DNA from: Piezodorus guildinii
Taxonomy: Eukaryota > Arthropoda > Insecta > Hemiptera > Pentatomidae
Length of the DNA: 64,000 nt
Assembly (NCBI GenBank): GCA_023052935.1
Contig: CM041293.1
Location: forward strand, 168,227,341 to 168,291,340
Reading direction: 5' to 3'
The position numbers were made by a program, and so were the translations under genes. Numbering within the stretch: the first letter of the stretch is position 1; every line of letters begins with the position of its first letter. The notes below the pieces were generated by a model that ran no database searches, was not told the DNA's origin, and saw nothing but the letters and a program-made list of their open reading frames with translations. This document shows, in pieces, positions 21,111 through 32,245 of the stretch.

Positions 21111-21856
21111 GGAAGTATGAGATCGTAAAATTTACGATTCAGTTTCAACGAATACGTTTTAGGGTCCCTGAGTCCAACTGGACCAAGTCCCGCAAAAAAG
21201 TTCTGTGTGTGTAGTAACTGCCGGCTAAAGGGGAAAGTCTATGAAAGTATGCTCCGAATGTTACAAAATATTTTTCAATCAAAATCAGCTTACAGAAGAG
21301 CACTTTATACCGTGCATCTTGCACTTTTACAATTTTATCAAAAACGGCGCTAACGAATTTGATTAAACTAATATCGATGTAAAATTATGGCTTTAACATC
21401 AGTAGTTTCATTCTGATGAAATAAGCTGACATTCTTCTCTAAAGAAACTTTAATTTTTGATTCTATAAAAATACATATTATCTTGTTAGCATTTATGAAT
21501 CGGTATTTATGTAAGTTAAACAAATTCGTATTTAACCAAAGGAAAATCTGAAAAAAATGTTTTTTAAGACAATTTTTTTTGTTTTTGATCATAAGGACAA
21601 TATAACCGTTGGAAAGCTTAAGATTCTAGAAAAAAAAAATATCTTATAAACTGTTAAAGTGATTAAAATCCGATAAAAATAACTGATTATTTTAGATAAG
21701 GATATAATAGATTTTTTAATAAAACACGTGTTTCTATAGAAATTCAATTCAATTAATTTAATAGTTTCACTCATTTTTATCTCTAACATATTTAAAAATC
21801 CTTTAATCGATTTTAACAACGGCGGTAAGTGAATGTCGTGTGTTGCCCGCACCAGA
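21111..21856 (-). repeat. family A repeat, reverse copy
   Basis: The minus-strand start TCTGGTGCGGGCAACACACG lies at 21,856 after an A-run, and the copy runs to the 'cgatctcatacttccc' end at about 21,111. Diverged but nearly full length. Confidence 0.88.
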
Positions 21857-22798
21857 TTTTCTTTATTTAATAAGACACTTCGAAATTCTACTGCCCAACC
21901 TGTTTAATGTGCTGGTATATTTGCAATCTGACAATGTCAATCCTATTTTATCTTCTAAGTTTCTCCTCTCTGAATTTAGCTTCTATTAATAAGTCTGTTA
22001 TTGAATTACGATAACAATATAGTAATTTTTGATAGGGCAATAAATATTTTGCAAAGCTATGGTATTTTAATATTTTAAAGAGCTCTATAAACATTGTGTC
22101 AGGGTTTTAACTATTTAATTTTTTTTATCCATTATTTCATAGCACATTTATATTTGTTAAGAGTGTTTTCCGGTTACAAATAAATAAAACAATATTATTT
22201 TTAAGTATTTTACAAACAATAAATGAGAAGTGGTGCAAAGAGGGCGGAGATTAGGCCCTGACAGATGAAACATCTCTAATCTCAGTGTGGATTAGAGTTT
22301 CTGCTCCTGACCCATTTCTATTCCTGGGTCTCCTAAACCTTACCGTGATGGCTTTTATTTTGGGAAATTCGTTTTGGCAAGCTATGATAAAAAGAAAAAT
22401 CTTTCATATCCAACTCTTACTAAGGTTTCTTTTAATATAAAATTGAAAAAAACAAAAAAAATCTTAAACGTTTTAAAATAATGTGAATTCGAAAAAAAAA
22501 AAAAAGTAAACGACATTTTTTTCTGAGGCTTTCAGTAAACTGTACTAAAAATAGTACTGTACAAAAAAAGAGTCTTGTGCCTGTCACAAAAATTAAAACA
22601 TCAAACAAAAATGTGGTTATACTTTTATTATATATAAAACTAGTGAACACGACCACATTTGATTCGTACGACTACTACATACATTATTTATAAATGTATT
22701 ATATATGACACAGTAGTAAAAAATAATAATAATAAAATATCTATTATTATACAGCTCACTAATATCATAAGATCACAGAAAAAACAAGTTTTTAGATA
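21857..22798. other. intergenic DNA, nothing recognised
   Basis: AT-rich. A small GC-richer patch at 22,240-22,330 has no match elsewhere in the window. Open frames in this stretch are low-complexity. Confidence 0.5.
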
Positions 22799-23055
22799 TA
22801 AATGTTTGTCTATCATTCCATGAAAAACTCCATTTCCACTCTAATCCACTAGTTTCTACCCTATCATCCTCTTCAATTCCTGATAATCCTCCGAGGCGTC
22901 TAAAAAGAAGATGGCCCCGAGACCTTTTAGTTTAAAATATTTTTAGAGGTCTGCCAATGGGTGGCGTCTCTTCATGTATTTCAAGTCAGTTTACTATGTC
23001 CACTACATTTACTTGTATATAATAATACAGTTGTAAATATCAATAAATATGTCAA
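22799..23055 (+). mobile_element. Jockey-like LINE 3' end
   Basis: Last codons of ORF2 plus 3' UTR ending in 'atatcaataaatatgtcaac', matching the 3' ends at 50,470 and 9,330. Severely 5'-truncated. Confidence 0.8.
22819..22935 (+). pseudogene. Jockey-like ORF2 C-terminus
   Basis: The frame HEKLHFHSNPLVSTLSSSSI continues to RRLKRRWPRDLLV and a stop. The RLKRRWPRDL ending is shared with the fragment at 50,262-50,540 and corresponds to the last ORF2 residues of this LINE family. Only 38 codons remain. Confidence 0.8.
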
Positions 23056-23865
23056 CAAAGAAAAATGTTTGTAGATATAACCTCATTGTAGAGTGGAATA
23101 TGATCAATAACATTATTTTAATGGCTAAGGAGATGAAGGGATAATTTTTTTTTTAAAGAATATTAAAGAAGAAGCTTGTCGTATAGAGGTAGGTAAGGGA
23201 TTCAACGGGTGAAAGTGGCACCAATAACAAAGTAAAAATAAAATAAGATAACAAAATAAGTTATTATGAATTACTAAACTGATTGTATACTTCTGTGGCA
23301 CCTTATGCCCGATAGAAAATTTTCTAAATTACTTGACCTTACAGTAAAACATCTATTTTCATTAAATAACTTATAACAATGTAATGTTATAAATTTACGA
23401 CAACTCAACTATTTAGTTTAACCACCTAATAATATTTGGTAATATTTCTTCATAAAATCCATTACAAACTACCATAACTTTCTTCTTCACCAATAACAAA
23501 TCATATGTTCACTTTTATTTTATTTATTAATTTTCACTATATATTTTATTTCATATTAACTTTTCTATAATCTTGTATATTATATTTTCTAGATTTTCCA
23601 TCGGTATATTACACGGCTATATTACTGCTTATATTTCGGAAATATTTTTTTCGATGACGTGGTTACATAGAATTTATTTTTACACTTAGAAGCTCCAATT
23701 AAAATAATGGTGTAATAAAATAGATCTTGACCGTCGACCTTAAATATTTTGGTGAATGTTTTGTTAAAGGTAAGGTATAGTTTAAAACTATATAAACTGA
23801 ATTGATTGTGGACGATAATGATTTCTGCTGTTACATTATTAATTGCAAACAAAAGTTTTTAATAG
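23056..23865 (+). other. AT-rich DNA with a family A scrap at 23,530-23,635
   Basis: The segment 23,530-23,635 matches the 'attaacttt...ttttctaaaatcttt...ccaacggtatat...attactgctcttat' part of family A. The rest shows nothing. Confidence 0.55.
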
Positions 23866-23970
23866 AAGGAATTAGTCAGGGTGGAGGTCAGTGAATAAAA
23901 CAATTAAATATTTTCAACCATTTTTTTTCTGCCGACGTTTCGACCCCCATTATGGGTCATCATCAGTGTA
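23866..23970 (-). repeat. Penelope-type terminal repeat with hammerhead-like core
   Basis: The minus strand reads CTGATGATGACCCATAAT then GGGGGTCGAAACGTC, containing CUGAUGA and GAAAC-GUC separated by a GACCC/GGGTC stem. That is the layout of a hammerhead ribozyme core. The same block is at 25,517 on the plus strand. Confidence 0.65.
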
Positions 23971-24555
23971 TAATATACAAAGATATAAAAATTACATGAA
24001 ATAAAAAACAACGAAAGATTTAGTAGAGTGGAGATACGTACCGTATTGTAGGCGACTGGAAACAAGGTGCAATCTAGTGAAATGGGATGTAGGTAGGTAG
24101 ATAGGAAAGTACGTATGAAAGGTAGGTTGAATGGAAAATACGTACCGCGTTTTAGACGGGATCTGACAACAATGAGTAAAATTGTAATACTAACATAAAA
24201 AGAAGTAATCAGATTAAACATATAATAGTCATAATATCATAATGGTACCAGAAAATGTTTTAAAAAAATTCTTAAAGTAAAAATAGAAAGAACAATAATG
24301 GATAAAGTATATGGAGTTTATGTTAGTAATTCAATTTTACTTATTTTTGTTAGATCCCGTCTATTACTCCTTACGTATTTTCTATTCTACCTACCTTTAA
24401 TACGTACTTTCCTTTCTACCTACCAACATTCCATTCTACTAAATTGTACCTAGTTTCCATTCGCCCACAATACGATACGTATCTCCACTCTACTCCATAT
24501 TTCAATGTTTCTGATTTCATGTAATTTTAATATCTTTGTAGAATATCTTCAGTCA
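23955..24555. repeat. inverted pair of about 210-bp repeats
   Basis: 23,955-24,185 and 24,345-24,555 are inverted complements (for example 'gtagagtggagatacgta' against 'tacgtatctccactctac'), separated by a unique loop of about 160 bp. The left arm carries the hammerhead-like block; the right arm has lost it. Opposed terminal repeats are known for Penelope-like insertions. Confidence 0.8.
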
Positions 24556-25516
24556 TTATCTGCTATGTATTGTTATGTATTGAGAATACTAAGGGAATAA
24601 GTTCAGTATTAAATAAGTTTGAAATTAGTCAAGTAAAGGTTTATAAGCCTTTGTCGGCAAAAGTTAAAAGGATTGTACATCCTCCTCATGAGATTTCCCA
24701 TGGACAGCGTGATACCCCAAGAACATTCTAGACCCCAGCCGCTAGGCTGGACAAAGACTGGACTGGGCACTCCCATATCAGCCCTGCCTTCCTTTGTTCG
24801 ATAAAAGATCGGCAAATTCCAAAATATGGGACTTTTTTGGAAAAGAAGAGGGGATAGAAGTGACGAGGGTGTTCGATCCACAAGAAGAGGCAGTTGAAGT
24901 GGAGTGAGAGACAAGACGGGTACGTATTATCATCGAGAACAGCAGTTGAGTCGAGCCACGAAAGAGTCAGAGGTCGAAAAGAAGTCCGTCGGAGCCCAGA
25001 GAGCAGCCAGAGCAGAGCCGAGTCGCTGGGGTACGAAACTTAGTAGTGACCAATTCCACCATCTTCGGTAGCTGTGTTTTTAAGGTAACCTTTTAATGTT
25101 ATATTGTATGACAAAGATAATAACCACGAACCCCTCAGTATTCTCAATCATAGGTCTGGAAATTGTGTAAATAGAGTGTAAGCCTAAAATCTATGTTATA
25201 GTTATATTCAATAATAATTGCTCTAATTTAAATCTGTTAATAATTTAATCTTCCCTGCATAAACACGAAACCTTTGGAAAGGAAATCCAATGGTTCCGAA
25301 AGGTATAATATATAATTAAATTAAATATATTAATTACTGTTTTGAAGTAACCGCTGCCTTAAAAAAGCAGCCGGTTATAAACATAGCAGTATGGCCCTCT
25401 CATTATTATACCTTAGTCATTGTAATTTAATTTATCGATTTCTTTACACCTCTAGTTTCTCTTTATATTTCAATATTTACATCCTCTACCTCAATAGTTT
25501 TTAAAATAGTATATTT
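24556..25516. other. unassigned, GC-richer block between short inverted ends
   Basis: Near 24,579 'attgagaatactaaggg' is mirrored at 25,132-25,150 by 'cccctcagtattctcaat', enclosing about 570 bp. The part 24,640-25,060 is much less AT-rich, with many 'agag' and 'gtcg' words. No protein match is recognised. It could be a small inverted-repeat element or a solo LTR; neither is proven. Confidence 0.4.
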
Positions 25517-25625
25517 ATGATGACCCATAATGGGGGTCGAAACGTTGCAGAAATAAATGGTTGATACTACATAATGTTTCATTTACTGACCACCACTAGG
25601 ACTAATGCCTTCTAGTAATTCGCAA
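25517..25625 (+). repeat. Penelope-type terminal repeat with hammerhead-like core
   Basis: 'gatgacccataatggggg' then 'tcgaaacgttgcagaaataa' matches the reverse copy at 23,866-23,970 and its flanks ('tttactgaccaccac'). Confidence 0.65.
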
Positions 25626-25735
25626 CGGTCAACTAATTATATCAACTATAAATGTTTTTAAGATAAGACGATAAAAAGTTTCGAAATTTTTTTAAGTAGG
25701 GTGTTCACTGAAACTATTGTGATATTTGCGATTAT

Positions 25736-25815
25736 ATAATATATATATATAATTTATTATATATATATATATATAATATATTTTATATATATATATATTA
25801 TATATAATATATAAA
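25736..25815. repeat. AT palindromic low-complexity tract
   Basis: Alternating TA blocks that fold back on themselves. Confidence 0.85.
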
Positions 25816-26019
25816 TATAATGAAATATATACCAAATAAAAGTATTGCGAAAGTATATTTCACAAATAGCTAAATGAAAGTTAAAACATATTTATTATTG
25901 TTTCAGAAATATATGAAATAAGGACAATGAGACGAAGAAATAAAATGTTGTATAGCTGTATAAAAAGTGGTGCAACAGAAACTATAATATTATAAAAAAA
26001 ATAATTAGAACTTTCTCTT

Positions 26020-26190
26020 CTCTTTTTATTATATTTTTATTTATGTTAACATAAATAAAACTTTAATTACGTTCATAGCTATTTTTTTGCCTCATTTCAG
26101 ATTATCCAATTAAAATGTCAAAACAATTGAATATAATAATGATATCGACAACAAAACAAATAATATTCAAAATTTATAATTAAATTGTCA
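26020..26190 (-). repeat. Penelope-type terminal repeat fragment
   Basis: The minus strand matches 7,175-7,320, including 'atctgaaatgaggc' and 'aaagttttatttatg'; the GAAAC part of the core is mutated here. Confidence 0.55.
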
Positions 26191-26632
26191 ATATCATATT
26201 CCAAACTTTGTTTCTAAAATATCAATTGAACTTACAAAATTTTTCCATATTGTACAAATATAAGTTATATATATCATGATCCTTTACTAATGTACATCGT
26301 TAATATAAAAATATTTTTCCTTAATTGTTAAAAATTTTATTTCACTATCATATAAACACTTTTACATTCGTACAGTTATTTACATTACTGTATAAAACAA
26401 ACTAAAGGTAACCATTTCCTTTACTTGTTAATGTTTATATATATCCCCAACAACTATTATACAGGATAGAAATTATTAAATATATATCATTTACAAATTA
26501 AAATGAGAAATTCAATTAATTTATTATATCTGTATAATTTTGACTAATTTTTTTTTTGACCTATTTTGTAATTGAATACATTTTTTTTTTAATTTTTAGT
26601 AATATGAATTGACTCAAGTATCTTTTTATTTA

Positions 26633-26931
26633 GGGGAACCCGTGGCTGAGTGGCTAGCGCGCTAGTCTCTCATGTTAAAGGTTGTCAGTTCGAATCCCAG
26701 TCCCGGCGGGACTTTTATAAGGGTGTAATTAAATGGAGATTCACTCACAGGCCTCTCCCTCGCGAATGCGAGACCCGTTCGTTCAAATGGTGGCCACTAA
26801 CAAAATTAGGCGTAGTAAGTGATGACACTACACTACAAAATGCATCGAGAAACGTGAGGTTCATCTCCCAAGAGGTTACACCACGAGACCCAGGACTTAC
26901 ACGGCCTGTCGTCCATTGAAAAAGAAAAATT
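26633..26931 (+). repeat. tRNA-derived SINE, family S1 copy 2
   Basis: The best-preserved head of the family: A-box-like 'tggctgagtggctagcgcg' and B-box 'agttcgaatccc'. The body ('attcactcac', 'cctctccc', 'gtggccactaacaaaattag') and the A-rich end match 36,918. Confidence 0.92.
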
Positions 26932-27069
26932 TATTTCTATGTTTTCAAATTTCAATTCATGTTTATTAGCTATACTATGGTTAGAGACCGATGTATGGAC
27001 GTTTCCCCAATATAAACTTTTTGGCAATATTTAACATCTATTGTATAAATAGTATTAAGATTATTTTCT

Positions 27070-27780
27070 TTTTTATTTTAAATGGTACGCTCTTTGGAAA
27101 ATTCGTTTATATTACGACAAATCAAAACACGTAAACGTTCACTAAAACACTTGCCCACCAATTTTTATCGACAACAGCCAAATTCCTCAGACCAACTCTG
27201 TACATTACCTAGGACTGACACTCGATCAAAGGATTTCTTGGGGCCCACTTGTCAAGATGAAAAGACAGACCTTAACCACCGACTGAAATATTCACTTTTA
27301 TCTAAATCTTCAAAATTAAAAATTAGACAGAAACTGAACATACATACGTACTTAATCCAATGTGGACTAACGCTTCACAGATTTTTGGTTCAGCAAAAAA
27401 CACTCACATACAAAACTGCATCATCTCAATCCAAAATTTTAAGACTCATAACGACAGCTCCTTGGTACGTAAACAGAACCCTACATATGGACTTACAACA
27501 ACCAACATATACAAATATTCTATACTCGTTTTCACAGTAAACTTAACGGACATGACAATAGACTGATTAACGACAAGTCAGTAGCTGAAATGCCAGTCGG
27601 AAGAAGGCTAAAGAGAAGCTGGATGAGGGACCTCCTCTGCTAAATTAAAGCAATGGAAGGGGTGCTGCTGGGCACTTTCCTTCTTCATGCCTTCCATGCC
27701 TAATCTTAATTTGTACAGCACATTTGCTGATGGTCAGGTACATTATGACAGGCGTGAATCTAGATATTAAGAGGAAAACA
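27070..27780 (+). mobile_element. Jockey-like LINE fragment
   Basis: 5'-truncated ORF2 C-terminal half plus 3' region, including 'gtgctgctgggcac' and 'tttgctgatggtcagg', which recur at 42,600-42,790 (reverse) and 59,105-59,185. It ends at about 27,780 near an A/T-rich tail. Confidence 0.85.
27082..27580 (+). pseudogene. Jockey-like ORF2 C-terminal part
   Basis: Frames combine to give LNHRLKYSLLSKSSKLKIRQ, then the KTASSQSKILRLITTAPWYV block, TLHMDLQQPTYTNILYSFS and LTDMTID. These are the thumb and C-terminal blocks seen in the LINE at 8,930-9,329 and in the reverse copy at 42,900-43,410. Frameshifts and missing sequence make it inactive. Confidence 0.83.
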
Positions 27781-27821
27781 ATTTTTTTTATTTTATTATT
27801 TAAATTATTAAAACTATAATA

Positions 27822-28534
27822 TTGGGTTATTACACATGAAATGTCCGTTTTTATAGTTTCTGAAATACATAAAGGATTTTGCAGGTCTCTGTTGTTTTCT
27901 TCCGAATGTTTACATATTTAAAGTAAACAGTTACTAATCCTCTACCTTTGTATTATAAACTTTAGCTTCCTTTATCAATTACCGACTTGGAATTCTTGCC
28001 CCGAGGAAGACCTCCGTCCGCAATAGACAACGATGTTCTCAAACATACAGTAGAAATAAAACCCTACCGAACAGTTAAAGGACTCTCAGCACAACTAAAT
28101 GCAAGTGCATCTACCGTTTCCAGACATTTAGAGTGTATTGGGAAAGTAAAAAAGCTCGATACATGGGTTCATGATCTCACTGAGCGGCAACACCCCATGT
28201 TTCAAAATATATCGTGCAAAAATTGAGAGAACTAGGCTATGAAGTTCTTCCGCACCTACTATATTCTCCTGACTTGTCTCCAACGTATAACCACCTGTTC
28301 AGGAATTTAGACAACTTCGTCAAAGGAAAAATGTTTGAAAATGATGATCAAGTGAAAAGTGCGTTTTCAGATTTTGTTTCACTTCAAAGCTGGTATCAAA
28401 AGTTGGTATCACGTTGGAAAAAATGTGTAGAAAAAGAAGGTAAATACTTCGAATAAAATTATCTTTATTTCATATCGTATTTTTATTAAAAATCTTTTAC
28501 CTTGAAAACGGACATTTCATGTGACACAACCCAA
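27822..28534 (+). mobile_element. mariner-like element, family Mar-A copy 3
   Basis: Both inverted ends remain (TTGGGTTATTACACATGAAA at 27,822, and the reverse end at 28,534), with TA at 27,820-27,821 and 28,535-28,536. At 713 bp it has the family's central deletion plus a second one that removes the start codon and most of the DNA-binding domain. Confidence 0.93.
27987..28456 (+). pseudogene. mariner transposase remnant, doubly deleted
   Basis: It begins within the linker (LPRGRPPSAIDNDVLKHTVE), continues through GLSAQLNASASTVSRHLECI and WVHDLTERQ, then passes straight to the RPHV-type block and YSPDLSPTYNHLFRNLDNFV, ending EKEGKYFE. The stretch with the first two catalytic aspartates is missing at the same junction as in copies 1 and 2, and the third (TDY) reads TYN. 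Two frames are needed. Confidence 0.9.
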
Positions 28535-28536
28535 TA

Positions 28537-29867
28537 GTATATTTACAGCAGATATTAGTGACTAGGCAGGAGTAAGCTATTCTGCCTGAATACCTAGGTT
28601 TACCTTTGAATTTCTTCTTCCATAGCAAATTTAGGACAGAAAGCATACACACCATACGACAGAATCCGAGGAATAGGTTATACTAAACTGAAAACAATAA
28701 GAACGCTTGAGAAGGTTGAATTTAATTGAAGTGCCGCGACACGTTGAGCGGATCGTACGCTCACTCTCCTTATTCATGTGGTATTATATTCCCTTGATTT
28801 CATGAATATGTATCAGCCGAAAGGAGGAGCCGACTAGATTATAATTAGAGACGATTGCTATATCAAGAAGGTTATTATCATCGCTGCTTTGTTTTGACGT
28901 GAGCCATGCTATATCGTAAGTCCTCATGATATATTCAATTAAAACGTTTAATTACTTTTAAATTAGCTCCCGTGTTAAGCTCTCAATCTAAAATTCAAAT
29001 TTTAAATATTCTAAAGCTCTGAATAAAAGCCTTTGTTTAACATAAGGCTTATCCCTATTTCAGTAAAAAGTCTGTGCTAGAAAATCTACCAGATTAAAAA
29101 TTCAGTTACAAACTGAATTGATATTAATTAATAAAATTAATAATTTACACATTAATCATACGTAAAAAATACAATATTAATCAATGGAAAATTTAATCAC
29201 CTAAAGTTTTTTAGTAGCGAATATTATTAAGACATAAATCATTTATTCATTCATACGTTTATCTCTAATTTACCAAATTACATTCAACTTTGTAGTATAA
29301 AGTTCATGATATAATAAAAAAAAAAAAAAAAAAAAACATGAACATTTTTTTGTGCCTTGAAAATGCTTCAGAAACCATTGCAATCAAACAACCTCACTAT
29401 TATAATATAGACAAAATTATTTTCAACTTAAACACTCTAACTTATAATTCAGAAATAAACTCAAAAATTACTTATAACCGCTTATTCTTAGGATGGTTTC
29501 CGAATCGATTCCTGATAATGTTAAGTGATTTTAAAAGAATTTGTTTTAACCGTTATTTAAATTCACCACCACAAAATTTTATAAACTCCTTCAAAGCAAA
29601 CACACACACACACATATATATATAATTATCTCGCGCAAAAGCGTTTAATGTCCTTCATAAATCTAATTTAGTCAAAAAGGACTAGTTATCATATATCATA
29701 TTAATTATCTTTAATCAAGCGTCTTTATGTAGGATAACCAAAAAATATTTTTAAACAAGTCCAGACCGAATTCGAACCGAGGCCGTTGCTAAGTCGTTCC
29801 TAAGGTGATGCCTTATAATAATGCATCATTTCAGTATACCAAAGTTATTGTTAATTTTTTTTTTTTT
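28537..29867. other. intergenic DNA with an A-run and (AC)n
   Basis: No gene is seen. An A-run lies at 29,313-29,336, and an (AC)n-(AT)n tract at 29,600-29,625. Near 29,780 'aattcgaaccgagg' resembles a reversed B-box, but no SINE body is recognised. Confidence 0.5.
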
Positions 29868-30711
29868 ATCGTTAAAATTTTCGAATTCTAGTTTTCAACG
29901 GAAATACACATTTTAGGGTCCCCTGAGTCCAAATAACCAAGTTTCGCAAAAAGGTGTGTGAGTATGTGTGGTAACTCCCGGGCGGAAACAGTAAGTCCTA
30001 TGAAACTGAAATTTCATATTTAAGACAACCATACGCCCGAGACGTTACAAAATCTTTTTCATCAAAATGAGCTTTCCAGAAGAGCCACTTTATACCATGC
30101 ATTTTGCACAATTTTTCGATTTTATCAAAAACGGTTCAGACGATTTTGTTTAAACTCGCTGTATCGATGTGAAATTTAATGGGCTTTATATCATTCGGAT
30201 TAAAATGGTCGAACAGGGCTTAAATGCCGATATTTTAAATTTTCTTTCTCTAAAGTGCCTTTAATTTTGTTGATTCTATAAAAATAGCTATATTATCTTG
30301 TTACCACTGATGAAAAACAGGTAGATATATAAATTGATTGAATTCGATACCCAACTAAAGGAGAAAACTGAAAAAAATATATTTTGTACGCAATTTATTG
30401 TTTTTGAACATAAGGACAGTAATATACATGTATGATATACCGTTGGAAAGCTTGAGATGTTAGAAAAAATATTATCTCATACACGAGCTTTTAAAATTAG
30501 TAGAGAGTGATAAAAAGCGGATAAAATTAACTGATTGTTTTAAATAATAATAAAATAGATTTTTTTAATAAAACACATGTTTCAATCGCAAAACAATTTA
30601 ATTAATTCTTTAAACTATTTTAATCTCTAACGGTATTTAAAAATTCTTAAATTGATTTTAACAAGGGTGGTAAGTGAAAGTCGTGTGTTGCGCCCACCAG
30701 ATTTTTTTTTC
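29868..30711 (-). repeat. family A repeat, reverse full-length copy
   Basis: It runs on the minus strand from TCTGGT at 30,711 (after an A-run) to the 'cgataaaaaa' end near 29,868, with the CA-rich tract and 'ggggaccctaaaa' block in place. Confidence 0.9.
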
Positions 30712-30923
30712 ATAACCCCAATTTAGTTGCATATTTTGCCAAAATAGTTTTTGAATAATTTCCTTTTACTGTATCCAGATACATTTTAAACATATTTCAG
30801 TTAATAGTTTATTAAGTGATATCACTGATTTGCTATTCCTCTTGGTGGTGGGGATCACTTCTATTTTGACACTTCCATGTTGTTAATTTTTTGTAATTTT
30901 ATATATATATATTTATATAGAGC
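30712..30923. other. AT-rich spacer
   Basis: A short stretch between family A and the Penelope element; nothing recognised. Confidence 0.5.
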
Positions 30924-31121
30924 TTAAATGATATTTTGGGACATTTTAATAAAGATCAAAATATAAAATTTACTATCGAAGAAGAAAAAGACAATATGAT
31001 CACATTTTTAGATACGAAAATAATTCGCGGGGTAGGGTACACAAAAGTATCATGGCACGAGAGAAAATACAATGGTGGCCGTATTTTAAATTTTAATACT
31101 TGCCACGACCTAAAAATTTAG
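30924..31121 (+). pseudogene. Penelope-like RT, C-terminal fragment
   Basis: The frame reads LNDILGHFNKDQNIKFTIEE, then NMITFLDTKIIR, and stops at 31,121. The HFN...IKFT.E.E....ITFLD pattern is the conserved end of the Penelope RT, just before the linker. The catalytic YADD region lies upstream of the truncation point and is absent. Confidence 0.83.
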
Positions 31122-31222
31122 ATCAACATTGGGAGAAATATATGCTACAGAGCAATAGCTCTGAGCAGTATCTCTTATAGAGACGAAAATATTAGCCGAG
31201 TAAGAGAAATTTTAAAAATAAT

Positions 31223-31807
31223 GGTTACCCTAAAGGTGTCATAGAGAAGTGTCTACGAGGGGCTTATGAAACATTTTCTCACAAAAAGAAAAACCGTGAC
31301 CCTGTAGATTCTTATTTTTCTATTGAGTATATCAGACCACTGGCCCCCATAATAAAGAGGATATTCAAAAATGAAAACGTAAATATTGTGTACAAATATG
31401 ATTATAATTTTTAAAAAATGCTCTACTCTAGACTTAAAGATAAAACCAGTAAAGAAAAATTATCTAACATTATATATAAAATAGATTGCCAAAATTGTGA
31501 AGGCACATATGTTGGCCAAACTTCACGATATGTAAATAAAAGAATATACGCGCATAAATACAGTGTGGAATCCAAAAAAGAAGAAACGGCCTTAGCGAGT
31601 CGCGCTATCAAAAACAACCACAATTTTGATTTTAAAAATGTAAGGGTTCTGGATGTGGAAAAAAATAAAGATAAGAGAGTGATTCTTGAGATAATGCACA
31701 TCATTAGGACCCAACATACTGTAAATGAGCGGAATGATTGCACAAAACTTAGCAACGTATACAATAATATTTTAAATAAATTAGGAAGAATAAGTAGACG
31801 AAAATAA
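31223..31807 (+). pseudogene. Penelope-like GIY-YIG endonuclease
   Basis: One frame runs from 31,223 (GYPKGVIEKCLRGAYETFS) through the linker to 31,411, has one TAA at 31,412-31,414, then is open from ATG 31,418 for 129 codons. The endonuclease shows DCQNCEGTYVGQTSRYVNKR, meaning the CxxC of the zinc-finger, the GTYVGQT core corresponding to GIY-YIG, and the following R. It also has the HK residues (AHKYS) and a downstream acidic residue in VILEIMH. In intact elements it nicks target DNA to prime reverse transcription. Apart from the single stop this part is well preserved. Confidence 0.87.
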
Positions 31808-32245
31808 AAAAGTTTTATTATGGTTAACATATAAGTTGTTTATTGTTATTAGTTTTTATCATCATTATTTATATAAAATATTTTAGATTGTTTCATAGTT
31901 ATTGGTTTATATAATAGTTTGGTTTGTTTTATTGTTGTTTTTGTGATATATTTTTTAAGCGTTGTTTTTAATAGAATAATTTTATTGAATTTATTTATTG
32001 ATAAGTTGAGCTTCGGCCGCCAAGGCTGGAGGAGGGAGGGCTTGGAGATCCCAGTGCTCTGTGTTAGCCTGAGTGGTGTGCCGGTGCTCAATGAAATTTA
32101 GATAGATGGTAGCTATAGATAGATGGTTTATGGAAAATGTAACCAACATACTACAAAATGTAACCAATTATGTTTAGTTGCAGTGTTGAAAAGGATCCTA
32201 TGTGTATACATGGACGGAGGATCGAAACGTCCAAATAAAGAAAAT

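Larger units (their letters stand above)
30924..32245 (+). mobile_element. Penelope-like element, 5'-truncated
   Basis: RT C-terminal part, linker, GIY-YIG endonuclease, then a 3' region of about 430 bp ending near 'ggatcgaaacgtccaaataa' (32,219-32,238), which resembles the Penelope-type termini elsewhere in this window. The gene order RT then EN is diagnostic of canonical Penelope-like elements. Confidence 0.88.

Noticed and set aside
24556..25400. Solo BEL/Pao- or Gypsy-type LTR
   Set aside because: Ends of the TGT...ACA kind, a primer-binding site and a target duplication could not be placed with confidence.
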